This document shows, piece by piece, positions 8,063 to 16,330 of a stretch of 64,000 nucleotides of DNA (the stretch's first letter is position 1; every line of letters begins with the position of its first letter). The notes under the pieces were generated by a model. The model saw only the letters and a list, made by a program, of their open reading frames with translations. It ran no database searches and had not been told where the DNA came from. The stretch spans positions 88,685 to 152,684 of the forward strand of contig JACRBN010000003.1 of NCBI GenBank assembly GCA_016213105.1. Reading direction: 5' to 3'. The DNA comes from Chloroflexota bacterium (GTDB lineage Bacteria; Chloroflexota; Anaerolineae; Anaerolineales; Villigracilaceae). The position numbers and the translations under genes were made by a program.

Positions 8063-8608
8063 ATGCCATACGATCCCTCAGACCCCACTGCAAGAGACAG
8101 CGCCTTGCAACCCTCCGAGCAACGCAGGCTCGAAGAGGCCAATTATTATTTCGAGAACAACAAACCTGCGCAGGCAGCGCCCATCTTTGCCAAACTGGCG
8201 GAAGTGCTTGAGTCTGCCAAACAGCCCAAACGCGCCGCCAATTTGCATTCTCAGGCGGCGTTGGCATTTGCCAGAAGTCGTAATGAGGCCGCGTTGATGC
8301 AGGCTCGCGCGGCGTTGACCCTGTTGCTGCAATACAAACTCGGCCAGCAAGCCTCCGCGTTTTACAAAGACGTGATGCGTGAGTTGACCAAACGCGGTAT
8401 GCAATCTGCGGCAGAGGCGTTAACCAGGGAATTTGGCGATAAAGTTTCGCAGCCCAGTCCGCTCGATACGCGCACCGCGCAAATGAACCGCCTGCCAAGC
8501 AACTGTCCCAATTGCGGCGCGCCGCTCGGTCAAAGGGAAGTGAAATGGACGGATGCCAATACCATCGAATGCGGTTTTTGCGGCACGCCCATTCGTCCCG
8601 CCGCGTGA
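8063..8608 (+). CDS. Helical-repeat protein with C-terminal zinc ribbon
   Basis: Protein of 181 aa. Residues about 15-125 are alpha-helical with TPR-like periodicity (YYFENNKPAQAAPIFAKLAE, then an AANLHSQAALAFARS repeat). Residues about 148-178 hold a zinc ribbon CPNC...CGFC. No enzyme motif is visible. It looks like an adaptor or scaffold and I cannot assign a function. The start has no clear ribosome site, so an alternative start remains possible. Confidence 0.7.
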   Translation: MPYDPSDPTARDSALQPSEQRRLEEANYYFENNKPAQAAPIFAKLAEVLESAKQPKRAANLHSQAALAFARSRNEAALMQARAALTLLLQYKLGQQASAFYKDVMRELTKRGMQSAAEALTREFGDKVSQPSPLDTRTAQMNRLPSNCPNCGAPLGQREVKWTDANTIECGFCGTPIRPAA

Positions 8609-8769
8609 TGGATGCAAGCGAACCTGAAAAAAGCCCGGCTTGTTCTTCGGCTGCGCCGCTGATATCGTGCCCGCAGGATACATTGTCCCCGAGCAAAGTT
8701 AGCTGGATGACGTCCGCGCTGTGAGCATTGGAGAGGGGCGTTTTCTGGAAGCTATTCAAAAGGAGTTGG

Positions 8770-8997
8770 ATGATGCAAAAATGGGAATATATGCGTTTGG
8801 CCTCGGAATACGATCATAAAACCGCGGTTTGGTCATGGGATGACGGCGGGAGCGGAAAAGTTACTGCGAGGCTGAATGCGCTCGGCGCCGAGGGCTGGGA
8901 ACTGGTTTCGGAAACTCCCCAGGCCTACATATATGGCGCGGGCTGGTCGGGATATACATCCTGCGTTACTTATATTTTCAAGCGCCCGCTTTCATGA
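8770..8997 (+). CDS. DUF4177-type small protein
   Basis: Protein of 75 aa starting MMQKWEYMRL and containing LNALGAEGWELVS, the two conserved blocks of the DUF4177 family. The ATG at 8770 follows AAAGGAG with good spacing; the longer upstream frame lacks a site. Function of the family is unknown. Confidence 0.8.
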   Translation: MMQKWEYMRLASEYDHKTAVWSWDDGGSGKVTARLNALGAEGWELVSETPQAYIYGAGWSGYTSCVTYIFKRPLS

Positions 8998-9096
8998 TTT
9001 CCAGTGTGCGGCCCAGCCAGTATTGCCGTATACTATGTATGTTCGTGTAAAATCGGCTTTGAACTTTCCGAACCCCATCAAATCAAGGAGCATAAA

Positions 9097-9321
9097 ATGG
9101 CATACACGTTGGACACAAAAGTTGGTGAAATCCTGGACAATACCGGCGCTGTGAAAATCCTGGAAAAACACGTTCCTGGCATTTCCAAGAATCCCATGAT
9201 CGGGCTGGCCAAGGGCATGACCTTGAAATCCCTGCTGGCCATGCCGCAGGCCAAACAAGCGGGGCTTACCGAAGATATGGTCAAACAGGTGCTGGCAGAG
9301 ATCAACGCGCTGAAGAAATAG
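9097..9321 (+). CDS. Small helical DUF1858-like protein
   Basis: Protein of 74 aa. AAGGAG lies 10 bp before the ATG at 9097. The motif YTLDTKVGEILDN followed by ILEKHVPGISKNPMIGLAKGMTLKSL resembles small DUF1858-like helical domains, also found at the end of some beta-glucosidase-type proteins. It is hydrophilic with no catalytic motif. The family link rests on a visual match. Confidence 0.65.
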   Translation: MAYTLDTKVGEILDNTGAVKILEKHVPGISKNPMIGLAKGMTLKSLLAMPQAKQAGLTEDMVKQVLAEINALKK

Positions 9322-9338
9322 GCATAAACAGACCCGCA

Positions 9339-9403
9339 CCGCCCCAAATACGAGGTTTGAAAGTCTGGATCATTTACAGGCACCCACATCGTATTTGGGG
9401 CGG
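9339..9403. repeat. 15-bp perfect inverted repeat around a 35-bp centre
   Basis: CCGCCCCAAATACGA (9339-9353) is exactly inverted at 9389-9403. The repeat begins 17 bp after the DUF1858-like stop. It could be a long-loop terminator or a miniature element; no T run follows. Confidence 0.7.
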
Positions 9404-9476
9404 CAAAGGTTAATGGGAGGCGGGAAACGCTGTTCCCCTGGGGTGGGTATACATGGAAAGTTGAAGTGGAGGAACC

Positions 9477-10124
9477 ATGCCAACGGAAAGCTCAAAGGAA
9501 ACGCGGGATGAAGGAATTGCAATCAAGCAAAATAAAATGGGGATCATCATCCCTCTGATTACGGCTCTGATTGGTTCTGCCGTCACGCTGCTGGTCGGGG
9601 TGTTGGCCTTCCCGCCCTTCCAGGAGTGGGTACGCGACAGGCTGAGTGACCAGAAGATCGAACCGCTGGGGATCGAACAGATGAGTCCGCGGGTTTTTGC
9701 CTATTACGGAGAAGCGGATAATCTCGGCGGTTTTGCCAGACTCGAACTGATCTTTGACGCAGGCGCGGAAAGACCTTCCTACGAACTTAGCTATAACCTG
9801 CCGGGCGATCAGCACGGGTATACAGGCATGGCGTTTCAATTCAAGGAGGGTTCCAATTTATCACGATATGGCGCAGTTGAGTGCATCGTGATATTCAGCG
9901 AATTAAGCGACGTGGTGGATCTGTATTTTAAAGACATTGCCGGCAACTTCAATACGATCCGTGTTTCGAACAATGGAGTGGGTGAGATGAGGTTGCGGTA
10001 TGAGTTTACAAATTTCCCAGCAATCAACTTCAACGCAGTCAAGGAATTTGGGATTGTCGTGAGCACGGATTTCTCCACCGGCAGCCACAAAGTCCAAATT
10101 AAGGATGTGCGTTTCAGCGAGTAA
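9477..10124 (+). CDS. Single-pass membrane protein with extracellular beta-rich domain
   Basis: Protein of 215 aa. The ATG follows GTGGAGGAACC. A charged N-terminus (residues 1-20) precedes one transmembrane helix (about 22-46). The remaining 165 residues are beta-rich and end TGSHKVQIKDVRFSE, a pattern common at the end of carbohydrate-binding or CIA30-like jelly-roll domains. Cell-surface ligand binding is a reasonable guess, not established. Confidence 0.65.
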   Translation: MPTESSKETRDEGIAIKQNKMGIIIPLITALIGSAVTLLVGVLAFPPFQEWVRDRLSDQKIEPLGIEQMSPRVFAYYGEADNLGGFARLELIFDAGAERPSYELSYNLPGDQHGYTGMAFQFKEGSNLSRYGAVECIVIFSELSDVVDLYFKDIAGNFNTIRVSNNGVGEMRLRYEFTNFPAINFNAVKEFGIVVSTDFSTGSHKVQIKDVRFSE

Positions 10125-10127
10125 GGC

Positions 10128-10158
10128 AGGGCTTTCGTCCACTGTGGACGAAAGCCCT
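10128..10158. terminator. Strong hairpin terminator between convergent genes
   Basis: Perfect 13-bp stem AGGGCTTTCGTCC / GGACGAAAGCCCT with a 5-nt loop ACTGT, directly after the stop at 10124, followed by a short TTTT at 10165. It likely ends the upstream gene. Confidence 0.7.
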
Positions 10159-10228
10159 GAAGAGTTTTGATGGTTGCAAAGCGCCACGGCCCGGGTAATC
10201 CCATCGCGGCGGGCGCGGAAATGGCTCG

Positions 10229-11071
10229 CTACTTGTGGGTGGCCATTTCCGCACGCAGGGAGCGCAACTCATCCTTGATGGCGCCTGCGTTTGGAAGGCT
10301 GCCCAGGTTGCTGAGCATGTCCTTTGTGCTTTGCAGGATGCCAATCAGGGAGTGCAGGGGGCCAGATCCCGCGCCGAGCACGAAGCCCGTCACCAGCATG
10401 TCGAGCAGGCGCGGCACCTCCAGGTTGAGATAGTAGAAGAAGCCGTGTTCATTGAAGACGCCCACGATCATGCCGATGACCAGTCCGATCCAGATGGACA
10501 AGGCCCGTTTCCAGGAGATGTATTTGGGGTCCTTGGGCAGACTCTCCCACAGGGAACCAATCTCCTGCACGCGTGTTTCGGCCGCCTCCACTGCGGCGAT
10601 GAGGGCGGATTTCTTTTCGAGCTTGGTCTCGGGCTTTGCCAAGGCCTCCTCCAGGGCGGTCTTGGCGTTGAACATTTCATCAGTATACAACTGGGTGATC
10701 TGCTGGATGTAATCGAGACCCTTTGCTCCTGCGGCGGTCTTCTTGGCGATCTCCCTTACATTGGTTTCGAACATGTCGAAGACGGTCTCGATCAGGCGCT
10801 CAATGGCCAGCGCCAGGGCCAGGATCGGCCCGAGGGCCAGGGCGATGTCCTTGGGCAGCTCGTCCTTGACGGCGGCATTCGAGGTGAGCAACCAGCCCAG
10901 CCCTCCCGTCTCGCCCAGGGCCTTGAACAGGAGGCTGACCAAGAAAGTCAGGATCAAAACGGCCAGCACGATCTGAGGCCCGTTGTTCCATTCCTTGAGC
11001 CAGGTTAGAAACGACTTCTTCCCCCGCGTTTCCGGGGGAGGTGGTGCGTACGAAACGGCAAATGTTTTCAT
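10229..11071 (-). CDS. Uncharacterised four-helix membrane protein
   Basis: Protein of 280 aa with AAGGAG before the ATG at 11071. Helices lie at about residues 33-52 and 75-95; an amphipathic or coiled-coil segment spans 95-175 (rich in Glu, Lys and Ala); two further helices follow at 188-210 and 222-245. The helix-coil-helix layout resembles parts of the 693-aa protein encoded divergently at 11326. I recognise no family. Its proximity to the caspase/EACC1 operon raises a possible functional link but does not show one. Confidence 0.65.
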   Translation of the reverse strand: MKTFAVSYAPPPPETRGKKSFLTWLKEWNNGPQIVLAVLILTFLVSLLFKALGETGGLGWLLTSNAAVKDELPKDIALALGPILALALAIERLIETVFDMFETNVREIAKKTAAGAKGLDYIQQITQLYTDEMFNAKTALEEALAKPETKLEKKSALIAAVEAAETRVQEIGSLWESLPKDPKYISWKRALSIWIGLVIGMIVGVFNEHGFFYYLNLEVPRLLDMLVTGFVLGAGSGPLHSLIGILQSTKDMLSNLGSLPNAGAIKDELRSLRAEMATHK

Positions 11072-11232
11072 CGTTGCGCTCCTTGGGTTGCTTGAATTCT
11101 GACAACATTCATACCCACATTTTGGGTTTCCGCCTTCCGATCAAAACCCGGGGTCAATTCCATTATAAGGAATTCGGTTTCGAATTCAAGCTGTATTTAA
11201 AATTGGAATTGGAACTCCATTGAAATTCGCGA

Positions 11233-11261
11233 TTGTATCCGCCCGGTGGAATCACTATAAT
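11233..11261 (+). promoter_or_regulatory. Promoter with consensus -10 for the 693-aa membrane protein
   Basis: TATAAT at 11256-11261 is preceded 17 bp upstream by TTGTAT (11233-11238), a weak -35. The intergenic stretch 11072-11325 is AT-rich and contains several GGAATT / GAATTC dyads, possible binding sites in this divergent region. Confidence 0.5.
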
Positions 11262-11325
11262 GAAATTGTGAAGTTTGCCTGGTGATCGTCGACTCTTGCA
11301 TGCGAGCAAAAAAAGGAGGTGCCCG

Positions 11326-13407
11326 ATGAAATCCGTTTTGCAATCTGTATCTCCGCGGGGAATTCGAGCCAGCCTAATCGTCTTCCTGTTTCTGGGTTTG
11401 ATCTTTTCTCCCCTTTCGTCTGCGCAGGCGGATGGGACTGCTCCGCCTTTTGCCTTTTCGCAAACGACGCCGCTGGTATTGGCTTCCGATGCCCCGAACG
11501 AAGTGTCTCTCATCAACCAGTCCCGGGCGGATCTGTCCGTGCAGGTGTGGTTGACGGATTTTGGATTCGAGCCGCTCTCGGCGGAAACGGAAATCCACTG
11601 GCCCATGGTCAGGCTGGAGTGGGGGAAGGAATATGTCTCCAACCAGGATGTGCTCAAGCCGCTGACCGTCAAACTGGCGGGCGGTCAGTCTCAGCGCATC
11701 CTCCTGAACCTGAACGGCGCGGACCTGGAGAAGGTCAAGCCTGGAACCTACACCGCCTTTGTCATGGCGGGCGAATCAGGCCAGTCGTCGCAGGTGGCCC
11801 ATCTGGAGGTCCAGGTGGTGGTGGAGAAGAAACCCGCGGCGGGGCTACCCAAGCCCTTGTTGGAGGCGGTGACCCTCCAGGCGTTGCGCCCGCTCCCGTG
11901 GCACCCGGCCGTGTGCCCAGCGCCGTGCCTCCTGCCATTGGATGCCGCCGACGCCGATTCAGCCCAGGCGGCGGTGGGCCAGGCGCTTGGATTCCTGGTC
12001 GGCCCGAATGGAGAGTATGTGCAGGTGAAAGCCGCGCAGGTCTCAGTGGACACCCATCAGCCCATCGGCTTGAGCCTGGATTTCCAGAACCTGGGCGGAG
12101 CGGGCGCCTACACAGGCAAGCTTGACCTGACGAAGGCCGCGGACAAGAGCGGCGTGGTCGCCGTGACGGTCAATGTGAAAGATGCCATTTGGGCCCCCCT
12201 GTTGGTTCTGGTGATCGGTATTGTTGTGGCCTGGTGGGCGCAGAGATATATCACGGTGGGACGCAAGGTGGCTGATTTGAGGAAGCGTAAAACTGACCTT
12301 GAAAAAGGCAAGTTGCGCAATGAGATCACCATCGACTTGAAGAAGTTGAAAGCCGACATTGAACCATACAAAATAGATGATGCCCAAATGACGGCACGCT
12401 TCCAGAAATTGGAAGAGCAATTCCGCGCGTTGGAGAAAATTGCCGCTCCCCGCCTGGAAGATTCCAACGAAGATTACAAGGCCGCCATTGCGGAGTTGGA
12501 TGTCATCGAAAGCCAGATAAAGCTGTGGCAGAGTTTCAGCGGCAAGTATGAAAAATTGAAAACAGCCTTCGATACATTCCCAAAGGAAAATCCAGGGCCG
12601 AAGCCGGGCTGGCCGGCTTTTCAGCAGCCCGCCTTTTATGCAGACGCCGAGGATTTGATAAAGGGCCGACAGGTCGAATTGGCCGAAGCGGCTACAGTGG
12701 GGGATCGGCTGGATAAGGCGGCTCTGTTGCTGGCAAGCTGGCAAAAGATGAGCGGGACCATTTCCGCTTATCGGATGCGGGTACAGGATCTGCTGGCCGT
12801 CTCCAGCGCCTGGCAGGAAGCCTACCGCCTCGACCTGTATAATGCGGACCGCATTCTTTGCCAGGCCTGGGGCGATCTGTGGCTGGCGAAGGATGCGGAT
12901 GATCTGATAACCCGCAGCGCCAGCGCCGATATCCAGCACGCTGAAGCCTTGTTGTTGGGCTTGCACGATGTACACCAGGCCTCCGTATCAAGCGGTGTCA
13001 AAGGCTGGGAGGAGGTGGTTCCCTATGGTATCTCCAGGGATACGGATACGAAAGAGTGGGACTCCACTAAGGAGGAGAAAAGGGAGACGGAGCCTGCCGC
13101 CCCCATACCACTGCTGGCAGGTCTCTTTTCCATATTCGGTCCGCGGGTGGAACGTCCTGCCGACATCGATTTGAACGCCAGTTATTCGAACCTTCTGCGC
13201 TGGCTGCGGGAAGGTGCGATTGCAATCCTGGCGCTGTTGATCGCCCTGTCGGCGGCGGCGACCAGCCTCTACATCGACAAGAACTTCGGTACCTGGCAGG
13301 ATTACATCGCCGCCTTTACCTGGGGTGTGACAACCAAGGCGCTGGTTTCAGGCCTGGACTACGCGATCGGCAATTTCCGCGGCACCTTGCCGGACCTGAA
13401 AGCCTGA
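11326..13407 (+). CDS. Large membrane protein: secreted beta domain, helix, cytoplasmic coiled coil, C-terminal helices
   Basis: Protein of 693 aa. The ATG at 11326 follows an ideal AAGGAGGT. A signal peptide (residues 1-34, ending SSAQA) precedes an extracytoplasmic beta-rich region (about 40-285). A transmembrane helix follows (about 288-307, LLVLVIGIVVAWWAQRYI), then a long Lys/Glu-rich coiled coil (about 310-420) and helical cytoplasmic part. Two hydrophobic C-terminal stretches lie near residues 625-680. No catalytic motif is visible. The topology suggests a transmembrane signal-transducing or scaffold protein. It converges on the EACC1/caspase-EAL operon, separated by a terminator. Confidence 0.7.
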   Translation: MKSVLQSVSPRGIRASLIVFLFLGLIFSPLSSAQADGTAPPFAFSQTTPLVLASDAPNEVSLINQSRADLSVQVWLTDFGFEPLSAETEIHWPMVRLEWGKEYVSNQDVLKPLTVKLAGGQSQRILLNLNGADLEKVKPGTYTAFVMAGESGQSSQVAHLEVQVVVEKKPAAGLPKPLLEAVTLQALRPLPWHPAVCPAPCLLPLDAADADSAQAAVGQALGFLVGPNGEYVQVKAAQVSVDTHQPIGLSLDFQNLGGAGAYTGKLDLTKAADKSGVVAVTVNVKDAIWAPLLVLVIGIVVAWWAQRYITVGRKVADLRKRKTDLEKGKLRNEITIDLKKLKADIEPYKIDDAQMTARFQKLEEQFRALEKIAAPRLEDSNEDYKAAIAELDVIESQIKLWQSFSGKYEKLKTAFDTFPKENPGPKPGWPAFQQPAFYADAEDLIKGRQVELAEAATVGDRLDKAALLLASWQKMSGTISAYRMRVQDLLAVSSAWQEAYRLDLYNADRILCQAWGDLWLAKDADDLITRSASADIQHAEALLLGLHDVHQASVSSGVKGWEEVVPYGISRDTDTKEWDSTKEEKRETEPAAPIPLLAGLFSIFGPRVERPADIDLNASYSNLLRWLREGAIAILALLIALSAAATSLYIDKNFGTWQDYIAAFTWGVTTKALVSGLDYAIGNFRGTLPDLKA

Positions 13408-13432
13408 CCATTTCCGCTTATCTTTGAGCACG

Positions 13433-13467
13433 TAAAAAAAACGACCCCGCCTTGGCCGCGGGGTCGT
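13433..13467 (-). terminator. Intrinsic terminator of the EACC1/caspase operon
   Basis: Stem ACGACCCCGC / GCGGGGTCGT (13441-13450 and 13458-13467). The A-rich run at 13434-13440 becomes a T run on the minus strand, so it ends transcription of the operon at 13485-16159. Confidence 0.8.
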
Positions 13468-13484
13468 TGATCGAGAGAGGCAGG

Positions 13485-13859
13485 CTACTTTTTCTTCATG
13501 GCCCCGTCGAGCACGCGGATCCATTTCTCCACATCCTCCTTCGAGAGCGTCTCGGAGCCTTCGAACTCGATGGACTTATCCTTCCCGAGTTGCAGTTTGA
13601 TCCTGACGTGGCGGTTTTCGCGCCGCAAGGCCCAGGTGTTCAGGAACTCGAAGAACTTGGTGACCACGATGGGGGCGATGGCAACCGTCAGGGTGGCGAA
13701 GGCCAGCGGATCGATGTCCTTGTGGCCGTCAGCCGCCTGTCTGTGGATGCCACCCACATTCTGAGCCAACTCCTTTTCGAGGGAGAGCGTGGAGCGTTCG
13801 AGCTCGTTTGGATCGGCCTGGTCATTTTCCAGCAAGATGGCGAGGGTGTAGTCGGTCAT
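13485..13859 (-). CDS. EACC1-like effector-associated constant component
   Basis: Protein of 124 aa. It has an acidic N-terminus with ELERSTLSLEKELAQNV, then a DPLAF-type turn, one hydrophobic helix (about residues 53-73), and a C-terminal strand region HVRIKLQLGKDKSIEFEG. This order and length match effector-associated constant component 1 (EACC1), a small membrane-anchored protein described in bacterial conflict or programmed-death operons beside caspase-like and other effectors. Its start overlaps the stop of the caspase-EAL gene (ATGA, 13856-13859), so the two are translationally coupled. The EACC1 assignment rests on motif order, not a search. Confidence 0.72.
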   Translation of the reverse strand: MTDYTLAILLENDQADPNELERSTLSLEKELAQNVGGIHRQAADGHKDIDPLAFATLTVAIAPIVVTKFFEFLNTWALRRENRHVRIKLQLGKDKSIEFEGSETLSKEDVEKWIRVLDGAMKKK

Positions 13860-16159
13860 TGTGGTTTGTATCCCATGATCATGTCGATCAGGCGCTTGGC
13901 GGCGCTCTCGTCCAGATCGTAGAGTTCAGGCCCCGCGCGCCCGATGATGTAGCCCTGCACGTAGCGGATGTCGTGTTCGTAGATCTGCTGCAGGGTGACG
14001 GCCATGTCGCTGCTGCCGTCGAAGCCCTCCACGATCACGTAGGTGGCCGAGGTTTCCTTGATGGCGGTCATCTGGCGGATATATTGCAGGGTGATGTCGC
14101 AGATGTCCTTTTGCAGCAGGATGTCGCGGTCGATCTTGACGTACTTCGGCTTCAGACTGGCGAAACGCGAGATGGAGGAGTAGCCGCTGCCGAAATCGTC
14201 GATGGCAAAATTGACCTGGAAGTCGCGGGTCAGGCCGACCAGCCGCTCCCTGAAATGCCGCAGCGCCAGGACGGGGTTTTCGGTATCGTCCGAGCTGATG
14301 GGCAGTTTTTCCGAAATTTCGAGGATCAGCTTGTGGCCCGGGATGGAGTGTTGGGAGGGGGTGATGACCTCGGCCAATGCGTTGCGATAGGCGGAGCGCA
14401 TCAACGAGGCGGGGTAGACGTTGACCGAGAGCGGCAGGAACTCATTCGGCCGCTTGCCCATCTTGCGCAACTGTTCGCGGTAGCGTTCGGTGGCGTTGTG
14501 CAGGAAGAACGAATCCAGCTCGATCATGAACTGGTCGCCCCACAGTTCGGCGGCCTGGAAGAGGTGGGCGGGCGCGTGTTCCGAATTGTCCTCGCGCGCC
14601 AGGGCCTCCCAACCGTTGATATCCAGGTTCTGCGAGTCCATGAACAGGATCGGCTCGAAGAAGACCTTGTCGTTCTTCAGGCTTTTTTCGAACAGTTTGA
14701 ATCTTTGATCGTACAGCTTGAACGGGACGAAGCCATAGGTGCGCTTGATCTCGTCGAGGATGCTGGCTTCCAGTTCGGGGGAGACATAGGTGAACTCCCG
14801 CGTGGAATAATAGATCGAGCGCAGGATGCAGGCGTACACTTCGCCGATGTACATGTCCATCGATGTGCCGAAGATGATCAGGTAATCATCCTGGTCGATG
14901 GGCATAATCATGACCTTTTCGTATTTGGTCACCTGGTGGGCGGGTATGTTATGGAAGATGCCCTTGTTGCCCGCATTGAAGACCTTTTCCTTGACGCCCT
15001 GGGCGATCCTTTCGGCGGCCATGTTGACCAGGTCGCTTTCGGAATAATCCTTGCCGACGATCTGGCTGGTAAATCGGCTGAAAGCCTTTCCATCCTTTTC
15101 GATGTGTACCAGCGTGACCACCTTGGCGTCGTACAGATCGCGGATGGTGTCGAGGATCAACGTGCCCGGGTCCCGCTCAGCCCCGGGTTTCAACGCGCCA
15201 AGGCGGTTGGTGATACTCTTGATAAAGGGGAAGGCGGGATCGAAGGGACTGGGCAGCGGCGAGGCCATGATGCTGATCGGCAGGCGGCCCTCGGTTTCGG
15301 CGGCCTCGCTGTCCACGGCAATGCTGACGGGTTTGCCGCCCTTGCTGTGATTGCGGGTGAGCACGAAGCGCGAAATCACCTTGCCTGCAAAACCCGCGGG
15401 CTGTTTCTCGGGCATCTTGCGTTTGATGTACGAGTTCAGGCTGTCGATGGTCACTTCGCCGTTCTCAGCTTCCACGGCCTGGATATCTCCCTGCAGGCCC
15501 TTCAACAGGTAGTAGGTGAAGACCCCGTTTTGCAACTGTTCCAGTTCGCGCGAATCCACGCCCGCCGGGGACGAAAAAAGCACTGCGCGCGCCATGGTGT
15601 GATCGTTCTCGGGGAAGGCCAGCAGGCGGCCGTCGATCAATTCCTTGGTGCTCGAAACCTGTTCCATCTCCAGGTCGGGGATCTGGGAGGATTTGATCTG
15701 GGAGGGGGGGATGAAAGCGCCGCTGTTGCAGCAATCCAGGATGAAGAGGATGTTGCGCGCGGGAGATCTCTGGAAGATATCCTGGTAGATGTACGACATC
15801 CTCAGCCCCGAATTGGGATTGAAGGCGATATCCGAGATTTTGGTGTCGTAGGCGCCCAGGTAGGCCGTTTTCTCCTCACCAGCCAGAAAGCCATGCCCGG
15901 AGTAATAGACGACGACCGTATCCTCCCATTTGACGCTCTTGACCAGCAGGGTGTGCAGGACGCCCTCGATGTTGTGTTTGGTGGCCTGCGCCCCGAGCAG
16001 GAGCTTGACCTCCCCGATGTTCGAGAAGCCGATGCGGCGGTCGGTCAGGGTCCTGTGCATGTCTTGAGCGTCTTTTTGCGCGAAACTCAAGGAGCGCAGG
16101 TTTCGGCTGTCCATATACTCATCGACGCCAATGAAAATCCCGTGGAATTTTCCGTTCAT
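13856..16159 (-). CDS. Caspase-like protease / GAF-like / EAL phosphodiesterase fusion
   Basis: Protein of 767 aa with AGGAG before the ATG. Residues 1-270 form a caspase-like (peptidase C14) domain: FIGVDEY at the start, the catalytic His in YYSGHG (His89) and Cys in LDCCNSG (Cys144). Residues about 315-460 look like a GAF-type sensor. Residues about 495-750 form an EAL domain with EAL in GWEALAR (Glu518), SVNVY (Asn580), LEISE (Glu614), DDFGSGYSS (Asp654, Asp655), KIDRD (Lys675), EGFD (Glu711) and QGY (Gln735). All usual c-di-GMP phosphodiesterase positions appear kept. It is first gene of an operon with the EACC1-like gene. The combination suggests protease activity controlled by c-di-GMP; that control is inference. 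Confidence 0.88.
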   Translation of the reverse strand: MNGKFHGIFIGVDEYMDSRNLRSLSFAQKDAQDMHRTLTDRRIGFSNIGEVKLLLGAQATKHNIEGVLHTLLVKSVKWEDTVVVYYSGHGFLAGEEKTAYLGAYDTKISDIAFNPNSGLRMSYIYQDIFQRSPARNILFILDCCNSGAFIPPSQIKSSQIPDLEMEQVSSTKELIDGRLLAFPENDHTMARAVLFSSPAGVDSRELEQLQNGVFTYYLLKGLQGDIQAVEAENGEVTIDSLNSYIKRKMPEKQPAGFAGKVISRFVLTRNHSKGGKPVSIAVDSEAAETEGRLPISIMASPLPSPFDPAFPFIKSITNRLGALKPGAERDPGTLILDTIRDLYDAKVVTLVHIEKDGKAFSRFTSQIVGKDYSESDLVNMAAERIAQGVKEKVFNAGNKGIFHNIPAHQVTKYEKVMIMPIDQDDYLIIFGTSMDMYIGEVYACILRSIYYSTREFTYVSPELEASILDEIKRTYGFVPFKLYDQRFKLFEKSLKNDKVFFEPILFMDSQNLDINGWEALAREDNSEHAPAHLFQAAELWGDQFMIELDSFFLHNATERYREQLRKMGKRPNEFLPLSVNVYPASLMRSAYRNALAEVITPSQHSIPGHKLILEISEKLPISSDDTENPVLALRHFRERLVGLTRDFQVNFAIDDFGSGYSSISRFASLKPKYVKIDRDILLQKDICDITLQYIRQMTAIKETSATYVIVEGFDGSSDMAVTLQQIYEHDIRYVQGYIIGRAGPELYDLDESAAKRLIDMIMGYKPQ

Positions 16160-16330
16160 GTACTGCTCCTGATGGATTTAATCGTGCGCTCCCGGGACGC
16201 TAAAGGCGGTTCTCAAAATCCTCGTATTGCGTGTTATGCCGCGCGAATCTGGACAAAGCCTTCACAGGTGAATTGAATAATTAGCATAAAGGAAAACCAA
16301 TCGGCCTTCAAGTGAAGATTGGCTTAAGTT

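Noticed and set aside
13808..16276. Very long open frame (over 800 codons) on the plus strand opposite the caspase-EAL gene
   Set aside because: It mirrors the GC-rich codon pattern of the real gene, has no ribosome site and gives a low-complexity protein rich in Asp, Val, His and Gly without any domain.
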